This document shows positions 18,678 through 27,163 of a DNA stretch of 64,000 bases, one piece after another. The DNA comes from a virus, in IMG/VR virus record IMGVR_UViG_3300048927_000308, positions 1 through 64,000 of that record; one strand, 5' to 3'. The stretch's first letter is position 1. Every line of letters begins with the position of its first letter. A program made the translations under genes and the position numbers. The notes under the pieces were generated by a model. It was not told the DNA's origin and did not search any database. It saw only the letters and a program-made list of their open reading frames with translations.

Positions 18678-18794
18678 CATCATCTCCTTATCGTTTCGTA
18701 TTAGGGGATTGTACGTGCATTACTGCTACGTGCAACTTTTTTTGATATGAGCGTGATTTGTTGCACAGAATATAATTACGATTAGTCCACTTAA

Positions 18795-19049
18795 CATGTG
18801 CGCTGGCGGGATAGCAAAGATCCAGAATGTGCGGCAGAGGGTAAGCAAGGAGTAAGGTGTGTGCTGTAGGGAGATGGGGGAGCAAAGATGTGCGCTGGAG
18901 GGAATAAATCAGGTTTTAGATGTGTGCTGGAGGGCAATACAACGCTGGGCACCAGCAGGTACCCCGTCAGCGCACACGAAAAGATGATAATCAGGCTGGT
19001 CTTCCCGGCAGCGCACATTTTTAAACAGCAACTGCCCACCAGCGCACAC
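18795..19049. repeat. incA: incA-like iteron cluster (8 RepA-binding repeats)
   Basis: Eight copies of a ~19-bp iteron with core ATGTG(T/C)GCTGGAGGG. Five point right (18795, 18825, 18856, 18886, 18918), three point left (18960, 19001, 19031). This is the layout of P1 incA (direct block plus inverted block between repA and parA), which titrates RepA and handcuffs origins to limit copy number. Iterons 4 and 5 are closest to consensus; number 2 is the most degenerate. Confidence 0.88.
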
Positions 19050-19910
19050 TTATTCTGGCAGCTTCAGCTTAGGATTCCGGGAGTGGACGATGATGAAGTT
19101 TTCCCGGCCTTTTTTCTCAATGGTGCAGTCGAGATAGCCGATAGTCTTCAGCTGCTCAATGGCTTTTTTGATGGTACGGTTTTGTTCGCTGACGGATGAC
19201 ATAAGCGCCAGCCGCTCGCGAATGCGTTCGAAGGAGATCGGGATAGGGCGAGCGGGTAGGCTTTCAATAAACGTGTAAATAGCCTGAGCGGCTTCTTTCT
19301 TCGGGAGTGCCCGCAATGCGTGTTGTTGCAACAACACCCGATAATCAAGCTGGAAGATCTCCCACAGCTTAGAATCTGCTTCCAGTTCCACTATGTCACG
19401 ATCAGCGTCGAAATAGCCGGTCTTCAGCAGGCCGGTGTTGTAGCTACCTTTGGCGCTTTTGCCACGCTTAAAGGAGATCCCCTTGTTACGCAGGCGGCCG
19501 AGCGATTCATGAATGGTGTTTCGCAGCTTACCGTCCAGACGCTTTGACGGGAAACCACATGCTTTCGCGAACTCCTGGAATGATAACTGGATAGTATTGG
19601 ATTCCAGACCGTATTTGCTGAACGAGTAAATTACGCCGATCCATACCTTAAAATCTGTATCCATATCGAGCCGCGGACCGGTTATTTTGATATTGTCATA
19701 ACCTTCAGCCTGAGCGATCTCAAGCTGGGAGAAAACTCGGGAGGCGTCGATCTCATTATTTTCAGCCTGGCTCTTGGTTGGCTTCGGTACGAATACACCT
19801 AAACGCATAAGCGCCACAGGTTGTACGGTGTTGTTTGAATTTACTGTTAACTCTTTGGCTTTGCTTTCAATGTCTGCGTACAGAACATCAGAGATAAATG
19901 GTTTGTTCAT
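19050..19910 (-). CDS. repA: RepA plasmid replication initiator (286 aa)
   Basis: A 286-aa Rep_3-type initiator: two winged-helix domains, first around SFQEFAKACGFPSKRLDGKL, second around SFERIRERLALMSSVSEQN, ending in IEKKGRENFIIVHSRNPKL. The length from the ATG at 19910 (a TTG lies just before) matches P1 RepA. It is flanked by two sets of iterons, one behind (18795-19049) and one ahead (19970-20071); its promoter should lie within the latter and be autorepressed. Confidence 0.92.
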   Translation of the reverse strand: MNKPFISDVLYADIESKAKELTVNSNNTVQPVALMRLGVFVPKPTKSQAENNEIDASRVFSQLEIAQAEGYDNIKITGPRLDMDTDFKVWIGVIYSFSKYGLESNTIQLSFQEFAKACGFPSKRLDGKLRNTIHESLGRLRNKGISFKRGKSAKGSYNTGLLKTGYFDADRDIVELEADSKLWEIFQLDYRVLLQQHALRALPKKEAAQAIYTFIESLPARPIPISFERIRERLALMSSVSEQNRTIKKAIEQLKTIGYLDCTIEKKGRENFIIVHSRNPKLKLPE

Positions 19911-19929
19911 CAAAGGCTTACCATAGTGT

Positions 19930-20188
19930 TGTGGATAATGTTATCGGCATTGGATAACTTATCACTCGCTCCCGTCAGCACACATCCTATATCCCGCCAG
20001 CACACATTTACAACCCTCCAGCGCACATTATTTTCCCGTCAGCACACACTAAATTCCCTCCAGCACACATCTTAATATGGCTCCCGGCCAGAGCTGGCGC
20101 GCGCTTCAGCGTAGCGGGATCTGTTTGGAACTACTTAGATCTACTTAGGATCTAATTATTGGATCTATCCAGTGGATAATGTGGATAA
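19930..20188. other. oriR: Plasmid replication origin oriR with incC iterons
   Basis: From repA outward: DnaA box TGTGGATAA at 19930; five leftward iterons at ~19970, 19991, 20013, 20033 and 20054 (spacing 21-22 bp, i.e. about two helical turns); a GC block; four GATC-containing heptamers (GATC at 20118, 20138, 20149, 20162) in an AT-rich region; two tandem DnaA boxes AGTGGATAA and TGTGGATAA (20171-20188). This is the P1 oriR plan: Dam-methylated heptamers as the melting region, DnaA boxes at the edge. Confidence 0.88.
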
Positions 20189-20289
20189 GTGAAAAACCGG
20201 CCACAGTGGACCGGTTTGAGGGGGTAGTACAATATCAGGCTGGTGGTCAACTGCTCACTAAATTTCTGCTTCAGAAGTTAGCCTTCCAT

Positions 20290-20553
20290 TCAGATAGCGC
20301 TGATAGCACGATTGTAATTGTTCACGTTGCGGTTCTTACGGTTGATGTCTGCCAGCAGGGTCTGTGTATCGAAGATATAGGCTGGCAGATCATCAAAATA
20401 TTCACTGCGAAACTCTGGCATCCGGCACATGAAAGCCTCTTTGGCTGCTGGGCGTTTAACCTCTGCCGGCGTCGGCGTTAAATTCGCTGATTGATTGCCT
20501 GAGCAGGCGTTGAGTGTCAGCAGGAATGCGCTGGCGAGAAGTGCCCGCAGCAT
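20290..20553 (-). CDS. mlp: Rz1-like outer-membrane spanin lipoprotein (87 aa)
   Basis: Start chosen at ATG 20553 so that the leader MLRALLASAFLLTLNAC ends in a lipobox (LNA-C). It overlaps the 3' end of the 140-aa Rz-like gene in a different frame, the arrangement of Rz/Rz1 two-component spanins. After the Cys comes a Pro/Thr stretch (LTPTPAEVKRP). In lysis it would pair with the inner-membrane protein upstream and fuse the two membranes. P1 has mlp (membrane lipoprotein) and ppfA in this place. The C-terminal half (ADINRKNRNVNNYNRA) is longer than a minimal Rz1. Confidence 0.7.
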   Translation of the reverse strand: MLRALLASAFLLTLNACSGNQSANLTPTPAEVKRPAAKEAFMCRMPEFRSEYFDDLPAYIFDTQTLLADINRKNRNVNNYNRAISAI

Positions 20554-20878
20554 GCAGCTGCTTACGGACCTGTTCTTTGCGCTCTTCCTGTTTATCAGCG
20601 TATTTCGCCTGTTCTTCATCGTCTTTCACCTCCTGAGCGTGAAAAGCTCTCTGTGCGTCGTTGAGCGCGGTAATTGCCGTGTTCTGGATCCTGATCGTGG
20701 CGTCGCGTTCGCGAATAACCTGCTCCATACGGCCAATGCTCGCGGTGGCCTGCATCAGCTGGTGGTGTTCCCATGCGACGCCAGCGACAACAACTCCGAT
20801 CACCAGTACAATACCGGTGCCCGCCAGCAGTTTCTCTTTCAGCGACAGCGCGCCGCTGAGCGTGGAAAAAATAGACAT
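20456..20878 (-). CDS. ppfA: Rz-like inner-membrane spanin (140 aa)
   Basis: One N-terminal transmembrane segment (LLAGTGIVLVIGVVVAGVAW) followed by a long periplasmic coiled coil (QVIRERDATIRIQNTAITAL, then EEQAKYADKQEERKEQV). This is the i-spanin architecture, and the o-spanin gene lies embedded in its 3' end. Strong ribosome site GGAGG in front. P1's ppfA (possible periplasmic function) lies in the same order relative to repA. The pairing with the lipoprotein gene argues for lysis rather than the vague historical name. Confidence 0.7.
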   Translation of the reverse strand: MSIFSTLSGALSLKEKLLAGTGIVLVIGVVVAGVAWEHHQLMQATASIGRMEQVIRERDATIRIQNTAITALNDAQRAFHAQEVKDDEEQAKYADKQEERKEQVRKQLHAAGTSRQRIPADTQRLLRQSISEFNADAGRG

Positions 20879-20916
20879 ATCCCCTCCTGAAACGCCATTC
20901 TCTGGAAAGTCACTTC

Positions 20917-21693
20917 TCAGACGGCACCTTTCTTCAGCTCAACCATAACGCTCTCCGGCACCAGAGCGGCGACAGCACTGGCGGTAGTGGAATTGCTCAC
21001 AGAGGCCTCGGCCAGAGCTGTACCTACGGCATCGTTGTACGCCTGCATGCCGGTGCTCGCGCTCTCGCTGGCTTTTTCATGCTTGGCCTTCAGCACATCA
21101 CGCGGTGAGGGGAGGTTATCCATTACAGCGCCAAATTCCGCACAGGCGGCCTTCAGCGCGTCGATCTGGTCTTCAGTCAGTGAAGGACCAGGCAATACCG
21201 TTCCGCTTTCTGTGCTGCCGCCAGCCCCCGTATTCAGCACCTGGTTAATTTCGGTCATGGCAGCCACCACGGCGGCGACATCAAGGTCATTAACGGCATC
21301 CAGCAGAGCATCGGGCGCCGCTTTGTCACCGATGGCCAGCGAGATCGGCAGCTCTGAGGCCTCCAGGGCGTTTGCCCGGCAGTAAACATCCCATCCAATG
21401 TTCAGCTGCAACAACACCGAAAGATCCGCGTTTGCCGCCAGCAGGCTTGCATGTTCGCTGGCCAGCTGGTTGATGGCACTGAGCGTGTCGGCGTGCCAGG
21501 TGATAGCGTTGATGTATTCGGTGATGGTGGCGGGGTACGAGATGGTGTCCAGAACGAGGCCCGCCAGCTTATCAGCCAGCGTTTTCGCCGCCGTTGCGCA
21601 ACTATTGGAGGCTGTGAGCGCCTCCGGCGTTTTCATCCCGCCAGCTGCCGCTAGGGCTTTATAAGCCGATAACTGGTAATCCTTCTCCAGCAT
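20917..21693 (-). CDS. upfB: Unknown helical protein, UpfB position (258 aa)
   Basis: A 258-aa Ala/Leu-rich, mostly helical protein (MLEKDYQLSAYKALAAAGGM; TLADKLAGLVLDTISYPATI; ALAEASVSNSTTASAVAALV). No signal peptide, membrane segment or catalytic motif. It lies between the spanin pair and the PAAR protein with an 8-base gap to the latter. P1 has upfB here. The PAAR neighbour suggests a structural or tail-tip role; the sequence itself does not tell. Confidence 0.5.
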   Translation of the reverse strand: MLEKDYQLSAYKALAAAGGMKTPEALTASNSCATAAKTLADKLAGLVLDTISYPATITEYINAITWHADTLSAINQLASEHASLLAANADLSVLLQLNIGWDVYCRANALEASELPISLAIGDKAAPDALLDAVNDLDVAAVVAAMTEINQVLNTGAGGSTESGTVLPGPSLTEDQIDALKAACAEFGAVMDNLPSPRDVLKAKHEKASESASTGMQAYNDAVGTALAEASVSNSTTASAVAALVPESVMVELKKGAV

Positions 21694-21702
21694 GGTGTTC
21701 TC

Positions 21703-21987
21703 CTAACTGATTTGTACTAATGAGTCACCGGCGGCCACGGTAGAACCGCAGGAAATGGGATCGCCGACGCACATGATCCCTTTTCCGTTCACCGTAAACC
21801 AAGGGCGCGTAGAAATTGCCTGACCGCCGTGCGTGCTGTTCCCATCGCTGTGCTGTGCGTACTGATTGCCGTCTACCAACACATCGATCCCGCTAATTTT
21901 AAGCAGCGATTCCCCCTCTATTGGCGGCCGTGCGGGAAACCCCCCATGTCCAGTACAAACGCTGTTTTTGGTTGCAATAGCAGACAT
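21703..21987 (-). CDS. upfC: PAAR-repeat tail-spike tip protein (94 aa)
   Basis: A 94-aa protein with features of PAAR proteins: CTGHGGFPARPP, internal Pro-Ala-Arg-Pro, three His (GHGG, QHSDGN, THGGQA) and Cys residues (MCVGDPISCGS) that could bind the apical metal. PAAR proteins sharpen the membrane-piercing spike of contractile tails. It follows the UpfB-position gene and is read toward it; the baseplate spike (gene 5-like) is at 30635. P1's upfC occupies this place. Confidence 0.7.
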   Translation of the reverse strand: MSAIATKNSVCTGHGGFPARPPIEGESLLKISGIDVLVDGNQYAQHSDGNSTHGGQAISTRPWFTVNGKGIMCVGDPISCGSTVAAGDSLVQIS

Positions 21988-22065
21988 TAGATCCTCTTTT
22001 TTTGTCTAATAACAATCTATGATACTTATTGTTATTAGTGGGTTTCCGCATAAAATATGATTAAA

Positions 22066-22082
22066 ATTATTCTAATAAATTT
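22066..22082 (+). promoter_or_regulatory. C1 operator upstream of the uhr-hrdC-dmt operon
   Basis: ATTATTCTAATAAATTT matches the operator consensus at 15 of 17 positions. It lies in the 158-base divergent gap between the PAAR gene (minus) and uhr (plus), 64 bases ahead of the uhr start, in AT-rich promoter-like DNA. Confidence 0.7.
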
Positions 22083-22145
22083 CTGTTTTTTTAAATCCCT
22101 CTGCGCTAACATCTCGCCACCGTTCAACGACGCAAAGGAAAGGCT

Positions 22146-22430
22146 GTGGAGCTAATTAATCGAAAAGAATTCGACCGCCGCGTAACGAGTGGTGAGCTCG
22201 ATACGTTACAGGCGATTGAGGTTTATGAAGGGATCTGCCTTGTAGCAGGTAAAACTGGCTCTAAGGAGTCATACATGCTCCAGCGCACTGATAAAAAGCC
22301 GTATCTCTGGAAAAACGAGCTGGGGCCGAGCATCTACGCAAAAACACGAGGCTGCACCAGCCTGGTCTTCTTCTACCGCGAAAAACTCTCTGTTAATTCC
22401 ATTCTCTCCGGAGGATTAATCAGTGTTTAA
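22146..22430 (+). CDS. uhr: Uhr-like small protein upstream of hrdC (94 aa)
   Basis: A 94-aa protein starting at GTG 22146 behind AAAGGAAAGG. No domain recognised: charged N-terminal helix (LINRKEFDRRVTSGELDTL) then a beta-rich part (EVYEGICLVAG). It is the first gene of a C1-controlled plus-strand operon and overlaps hrdC by eight bases. Position equals P1 uhr (upstream of hrdC). Confidence 0.55.
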   Translation: MELINRKEFDRRVTSGELDTLQAIEVYEGICLVAGKTGSKESYMLQRTDKKPYLWKNELGPSIYAKTRGCTSLVFFYREKLSVNSILSGGLISV

Positions 22431-23328
22431 AAACTGGAAAAAAGTATCTGTATACAGCCTATCCCGTGACATTGACTTCACCGAGATCGTTGATAAGAGC
22501 AAGGGTTATAAGTTCGCTCCATGCTCCAGTCAGTCCATGGCCAGTTTTGGCTTTGTTTCTCCGTATGGGGGCGACTCTGAAGTCATGAACTTGCGTGGAA
22601 ACGGCTTTATCCTGATCGAAGCAAAGCGCGAAACTAAGATCCTGCCCGCACCGGTCATCAAAACTGAACTTGATAAGAAGATCGCGAAGCTGGAACAGGA
22701 CCAGGGCCGCAAGCTGAAGAAAACTGAGAAAGACTCGCTGAAAGACGAAGTGCTGCACACTCTGCTGCCGCGCGCGTTCTCCAAGTTCGCCGCCATTCAG
22801 GCTATCTACGACGGCTCCACCAGCCGGATTTACGTTAATGCCGGTCCGCGCCAGGCCGAGGATTTTCTGGCACTGATTCGTAAGGCGCTCGGCTCGCTCC
22901 CTGTTGTGCTGCTGACGATGGAAAACCCCATTGAGCTGACGATGACCGAGTGGGTTCGCAACGGCAGCGCGCCGCAGGGCTTCACGATGGGCGATTCCGC
23001 AGAGTTGAAAGCCATCCTAGAAGACGGCGGTATTGCGCGCCTGAAAAAACAGGATCTGGTATGTGATGAGATCGCGACGCATCTGGAAGCCGGGAAGCTG
23101 GTAACTAAGCTGGCGCTGAACTGGAAGGATCGCGTAACGCTTACTCTTGACGACGGTTTAATGCTGACTGGCATGAAGTTTGCTGATGAGCTGGTGGAGC
23201 AAAACGACGATATTGATCGTGAAGATATGGCGCAGCGTATGGACGCTGATTTCATCCTGCTGAGCGCCGAGCTGTCATGTCTGACTGACGATCTCATCAA
23301 TGTGCTGGGTGGGGAGGCCAAGCGATGA
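22423..23328 (+). CDS. hrdC: HrdC: RdgC-like recombination-associated protein (301 aa)
   Basis: A 301-aa protein of the RdgC family, recognisable from the N-terminus (FKNWKKVSVYSLSRDIDF), the central KTELDKKIAKLEQDQGRKL helix and FAAIQAIYDGSTSRIYVNA. RdgC forms a ring dimer on double-stranded DNA and restrains RecA-promoted exchange. Starts at GTG 22423 with GGAGG in front and overlaps uhr. The next gene overlaps by four bases. Regulated by the C1 operator at 22066. Confidence 0.85.
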   Translation: MFKNWKKVSVYSLSRDIDFTEIVDKSKGYKFAPCSSQSMASFGFVSPYGGDSEVMNLRGNGFILIEAKRETKILPAPVIKTELDKKIAKLEQDQGRKLKKTEKDSLKDEVLHTLLPRAFSKFAAIQAIYDGSTSRIYVNAGPRQAEDFLALIRKALGSLPVVLLTMENPIELTMTEWVRNGSAPQGFTMGDSAELKAILEDGGIARLKKQDLVCDEIATHLEAGKLVTKLALNWKDRVTLTLDDGLMLTGMKFADELVEQNDDIDREDMAQRMDADFILLSAELSCLTDDLINVLGGEAKR

Positions 23329-23900
23329 TTGAGCCGGTTGTCGTTAGCTTCTATACCCCTGAGTGGGAATATCGCAGCCGTGCTCTGGCGCTGGCGAAAC
23401 AGTGCGAGGAAATGGGTCTCCGTCATGATTTTCGCCCGATGGAAAGCACAGGCAACTGGTTGCGCAACACTGCATTGAAAGCCTCATTCATACACAATCT
23501 CCTCCAGCAGCATGAACACATCATTTGGAGCGATTGCGACGGCGTATTTTTGGCCCGTCCGACTCTCGTTCTGGATCATGCGGCCAATGAACCGGTAATG
23601 GCCGTGCCTCACCAGGCGTTGCCGCGTAACTGGCAAGTGTCCTGCCTGTCCTTCCGCCGTACGCCCGAATCACTGGCGCTGTCAGCTCGTTGGGCTGACT
23701 ACGTCCGCGAAAACGATGTCACCGATGAGTTGGCATTCCATATTGTTACTACCGAAATGCCAGGGCTGGTTGCACCGTTGCCTACAAGTTATTGCGGGCT
23801 GCCTAAACACGGCGTTTACCCTGAAGGGACTGTATATGCGGTAGGCCTCTCTAAAAGCCCGGACAAGATGGCCATGAAGGCGAAGAAGGGGCAGAAATGA
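23325..23900 (+). CDS. Glycosyltransferase-like protein (191 aa)
   Basis: A 191-aa protein with PVVVSFYTPEWEYRSRALALA near the N-terminus and WSDCDGVFLARPTLVL around residue 65-80. The D-C-D motif within WSDCDGVFL is a DxD of GT-A glycosyltransferases that binds the nucleotide-sugar metal. It lies between hrdC and dmt, overlapping both by four bases, where P1 has nothing I recall. Coupling to the methyltransferase suggests DNA or cell-surface modification. The length is short for a complete GT-A enzyme. Confidence 0.55.
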   Translation: MIEPVVVSFYTPEWEYRSRALALAKQCEEMGLRHDFRPMESTGNWLRNTALKASFIHNLLQQHEHIIWSDCDGVFLARPTLVLDHAANEPVMAVPHQALPRNWQVSCLSFRRTPESLALSARWADYVRENDVTDELAFHIVTTEMPGLVAPLPTSYCGLPKHGVYPEGTVYAVGLSKSPDKMAMKAKKGQK

Positions 23901-26326
23901 CACTAACCTACGGATCCGTTTGCAGCGGAATTGAGGCGGCGAGTGTCGCATGGGAACCGCTGGGCATGCGCCCGGCTTGGTTCTCTGAGATTGAGCCCTT
24001 TCCCTCCGCCGTTCTGGCCACCCGCTGGCCAGACGTGCCCAACCTGGGCGATATGACCAAAATCGCGGCCGCCGTTGCCGCGAATACAGTAACCGCGCCT
24101 GATCTGCTGGTGGGAGGGACTCCCTGCCAGGCATTTTCCGTCGCAGGGCTGAGAGAAGGCCTTGCTGATGAGCGCGGTCAGTTGACTCTCGCATACGTGG
24201 AATTAGTTAATGCAATCGACACTCGCCGCGCCGAGCAAGGCCTCACACCAATTATTTTCTGCTGGGAAAACGTGCCCGGCGTCCTCACCTGCAAAGACAA
24301 CGCGTTTGGCTGCTTCCTTGCCGGGCTGGCTGGAGAAAATGAACCGTTCGAGCCAGGTCCTCGACCTGAGCGCGGAAAAACAAGCGCCTTCTGGCGCTGG
24401 GACAAAAAAACCAGTCAGCACGTTCCAAAGTGGCCGCAGTCTGGTTGTGTTGTTGGACGACAGCGCAAACTGGCCTGGCGAACCCTTGATGCCGAATACT
24501 TCGGCGTTCCACAACGACGCCACCGCGTCTTCGTTGTCGGAAGTGCTGGAGAAGGGTTTGATCCCGAAGCGGTACTTTTTGAGTTCGACGGCGTGCGCCG
24601 GGATACTCCGCCGAGCCGAGAAGCGCGGACGGTCGTTGCCCCCATTACTGCAAACGGCGTTGGCGCAAGTGGCGCAGATCCGCGAGATGCCCAAGCCGGA
24701 CACCTCCAGGTAGTTGTTGGCGCAATCGCTGCACATTCTTTTACCGGCGGTGCTGGTGGTCGGCCAGAAGGTGCCGCAGCCGGGCACTTTGTCCCGGTAG
24801 CGTGCATGGCGCACGGACAAGGTGGGGCGGAGATTAAAACTGATGATTCAGCCCCTACACTGACCTGCAATCATGAAGCACCGATCGTTATTCACGATAC
24901 GCTGGCGTTCCCGGCACACATGAGCGGCACGCAGTGCGCGGCTGCCGAAGACGTTTCCCCATCGCTGATGTCTCGCAACCCCACGGCGATCGCCTATGGC
25001 TTCCAACCGCGAATCGCACGTAACGGTCGGGGCAATATGGGGGATGTGTGTCTTGCACTGAATGCCCAAGCTGGCGAAACAGGAAGGGGGGACGCTGCGC
25101 CCTGCGTGGCGCTGGCGTTCGCTGAAAATAACCGTGGAGAGGTCCGGCTTCAGGCGGGTGACGGGCAGCTGTCCGGGCCGCTCTCTGCTGGTGGCGGTAA
25201 GCCGGGGCAGGGATACCCTGCGATCGTTAACGGAATGGCGGTGCGCCGCCTCACTCCGCTGGAATGTGAGCGCCTTCAGGGATTCCCTGATTTCCACACG
25301 CTGATCCCGGTAAACAAACGAAACAAGCTGATAGCCGACGAGCTGGCGTACCTGCGCGCCTATTTCCCTTATATGCCGGAAGAAGAGGCTTACCGCCTGG
25401 CCGCCGATGGCCCGCGTTATAAGGCAATCGGTAATTCTATGGCTGTGCCGGTCATGCGCTGGATAGGCAAACGCCTCCTCAAAGAGCTGTCAAAAACCGT
25501 CGCGTCGGCTGCGCGCACAAAACCTTTCCTGAAATGGGCAGGTGGCAAATATAGCGTGATTGATGACGTGCTGGCGCAGCTGCCGCGTGGACGTCGCTTG
25601 ATTGAACCCTTCGCAGGTGGCGGTTCTGTCTTCCTGAACGCTGGATTCGACGAGGTGATCGCTAATGACGCCTGCGATGATCTGATCCTGACCTACCAGG
25701 TTATGCAGTGCGAACCGCTGGCGCTCACCGACAAGGCCTACGCGATGTTTCAGGAGGGAAACAACCCTGATTACTTCGACAAGCTGAAAGCCCGCTTTAA
25801 CAAGCGCGAAATAATGACGCAACTGGAGCGCGCCGCCGCGTTTATCTACCTCAATCGCCACTGCTACAACGGTCTGATGCGATACAACCGCCAGGGCGAA
25901 TTTAATGTGGGGTTCGGGAAGTACCGGCAGCCATATTTCCCGCGTGCCGAGCTGGAAGCCTTTGCCGCCGTGGCGCGCCGCTGCACGTTCGCCGTTGCCG
26001 ACTGTAATGACACCGTGGCGCTGGCGGGCGAAGGGGATGTGATTTTCTGCGATCCACCGTATGAGCCGATGCCGGGTAAATCCGGTTTCACAAATTACAG
26101 TGGCCAGAGTTTCCGGTTTGACGATCAGGCACGACTGGCGCAGTCATTGAAGGCCGCCCACCAGCGTGGTGCCAGCGTAGTGATTACAAACAGCGGCGCG
26201 CCGTCTATCACTGAGCTTTATACCAGCATTGGGTTCAAGGTGATGCCGCTGCGCGCGCGTCGCTCGATCTCATGTGCTGGCGATACGCGAGAAACCGTCA
26301 CCGACATCATAGGAGTATTAGCCTGA
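23897..26326 (+). CDS. dmt: Dmt: fused C5-cytosine and N6-adenine DNA methyltransferase (809 aa)
   Basis: Residues ~1-520: C5-cytosine methyltransferase with AdoMet motif YGSVCSGIEAASVAWEPLG, catalytic GGTPCQAFS (Cys77), ENV motif (CWENVPGVL) and a long variable region. Residues ~535-809: Dam-type N6-adenine methyltransferase with KPFLKWAGGKYS, EPFAGGGSVFLN and catalytic DPPY (~residue 720). P1 Dmt has the same two-enzyme fusion. Expected effect: protection from restriction and methylation of GATC sites in pac and oriR. ATG overlaps the upstream gene (ATGA) and TGA overlaps the next start. Confidence 0.92.
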   Translation: MTLTYGSVCSGIEAASVAWEPLGMRPAWFSEIEPFPSAVLATRWPDVPNLGDMTKIAAAVAANTVTAPDLLVGGTPCQAFSVAGLREGLADERGQLTLAYVELVNAIDTRRAEQGLTPIIFCWENVPGVLTCKDNAFGCFLAGLAGENEPFEPGPRPERGKTSAFWRWDKKTSQHVPKWPQSGCVVGRQRKLAWRTLDAEYFGVPQRRHRVFVVGSAGEGFDPEAVLFEFDGVRRDTPPSREARTVVAPITANGVGASGADPRDAQAGHLQVVVGAIAAHSFTGGAGGRPEGAAAGHFVPVACMAHGQGGAEIKTDDSAPTLTCNHEAPIVIHDTLAFPAHMSGTQCAAAEDVSPSLMSRNPTAIAYGFQPRIARNGRGNMGDVCLALNAQAGETGRGDAAPCVALAFAENNRGEVRLQAGDGQLSGPLSAGGGKPGQGYPAIVNGMAVRRLTPLECERLQGFPDFHTLIPVNKRNKLIADELAYLRAYFPYMPEEEAYRLAADGPRYKAIGNSMAVPVMRWIGKRLLKELSKTVASAARTKPFLKWAGGKYSVIDDVLAQLPRGRRLIEPFAGGGSVFLNAGFDEVIANDACDDLILTYQVMQCEPLALTDKAYAMFQEGNNPDYFDKLKARFNKREIMTQLERAAAFIYLNRHCYNGLMRYNRQGEFNVGFGKYRQPYFPRAELEAFAAVARRCTFAVADCNDTVALAGEGDVIFCDPPYEPMPGKSGFTNYSGQSFRFDDQARLAQSLKAAHQRGASVVITNSGAPSITELYTSIGFKVMPLRARRSISCAGDTRETVTDIIGVLA

Positions 26327-27024
26327 TGGCCAGAATAACCCCTCCGCACCTGGAGATGGCGCTGTCACGCGTCAAAGGCTACGTGATGCGTCACCCGAAC
26401 GGCGTAGACGTTAAAGATTTGCTGAAGGTCGAAGCTTTTTCCCGGCTTAAGACTAAAGACCGCAAGCAGCTGCTGGACATCATTGAGCGTTATGACCAGC
26501 TGGAAGTAACGCAAACCGGCAGGGGCGCAAAGACCGTCACCTGGCTGCGCCATAAATTGCATACCCTTACTACACCAGCTGAGCCCGTACTGGTTGTTAC
26601 TGAAGAGGCAGCTGAGCCGACATTCATATGCTGCGACTGTCTCAGAGAGAAGCCAGCACGCGATTTTACCGGTGATGTTCACCGCTGCTCTACCTGTGAA
26701 GCTCGCGCCATCGCGCCTGCGGTTAAGAAAACAGAAAAGTTATCGTTAAACATTGAACAAAAGGAAAATGAAGCAATGCCTCCGAAAACCGCTCTATCCC
26801 CATCCGAAATGCGTAAACAGGCAGAAGCGCTACTGCGCCAGGCCGAAGAGGCAGAGCGCACTGTTGCGGCTAAAGATGTTTTCCAGAAACAACTGGAACC
26901 TTTGCGTCGGGAAGCTCTGCTGGCTCACACAAAAGTGACAAAGGGTTTAGAGATGATGGTAGACGGCATGGCCGAGCTGGATAAGGCGATGGCCAAGTTG
27001 CGCGACTTTAAAGTAGAAGCATAA
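26326..27024 (+). CDS. Unknown protein with zinc-ribbon-like centre (232 aa)
   Basis: Begins at ATG 26326, sharing a base with the dmt stop. N-terminal ~85 residues: possible winged helix (VKGYVMRHPNGVDVKDLLK). Residues ~103-125: ICCDCLREKPARDFTGD..RCSTC, a CxxC..CxxC zinc ribbon. After residue ~150 a coiled helix (QAEALLRQAEEAERTVAA). An internal ATG at 26776 has AAGGA 10 bases ahead, so a separate 82-aa product of the helical part is possible. It occupies the P1 tci gene position; function unknown. Confidence 0.65.
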   Translation: MARITPPHLEMALSRVKGYVMRHPNGVDVKDLLKVEAFSRLKTKDRKQLLDIIERYDQLEVTQTGRGAKTVTWLRHKLHTLTTPAEPVLVVTEEAAEPTFICCDCLREKPARDFTGDVHRCSTCEARAIAPAVKKTEKLSLNIEQKENEAMPPKTALSPSEMRKQAEALLRQAEEAERTVAAKDVFQKQLEPLRREALLAHTKVTKGLEMMVDGMAELDKAMAKLRDFKVEA

Positions 27025-27040
27025 AAATGCTTTACCTCGC

Positions 27041-27085
27041 ATTAGGCTAATAAATTTTTGTTTATTTAATTGTTCTAATAAATTA
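27041..27085 (+). promoter_or_regulatory. Two tandem C1 operators upstream of ban
   Basis: ATTAGGCTAATAAATTT (27041-27057, 14/17) and ATTGTTCTAATAAATTA (27069-27085, 15/17), 28 bp apart. They precede the DnaB-like helicase gene, as in P1 where C1 represses ban. The weaker first copy may be a cooperativity site. Confidence 0.75.
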
Positions 27086-27125
27086 TCTTTATTGGCGCAC
27101 GAGACATTTGATTTTGCAGTAATAG

Positions 27126-27149
27126 AAGGGCGGCAACGCCCTTTTCTTT
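27126..27149 (+). terminator. Terminator-like hairpin in the ban leader
   Basis: AAGGGCG / CGCCCTT with a four-base loop then TTCTTT, 14 bases before the ban GTG. Since the C1-controlled promoter lies upstream, this would attenuate ban transcription unless antiterminated, or end the preceding operon. Confidence 0.6.
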
Positions 27150-27163
27150 AGGGAGTTCTTACC

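Noticed and set aside
18795-20071. CRISPR array
   Set aside because: Repeats are ~19-bp iterons in both orientations with variable short spacing and RepA gene between; no cas genes.
23682-24194. Minus-strand 170-codon frame across the glycosyltransferase-like/dmt junction
   Set aside because: Arginine-rich shadow of two convincing overlapping plus-strand genes.
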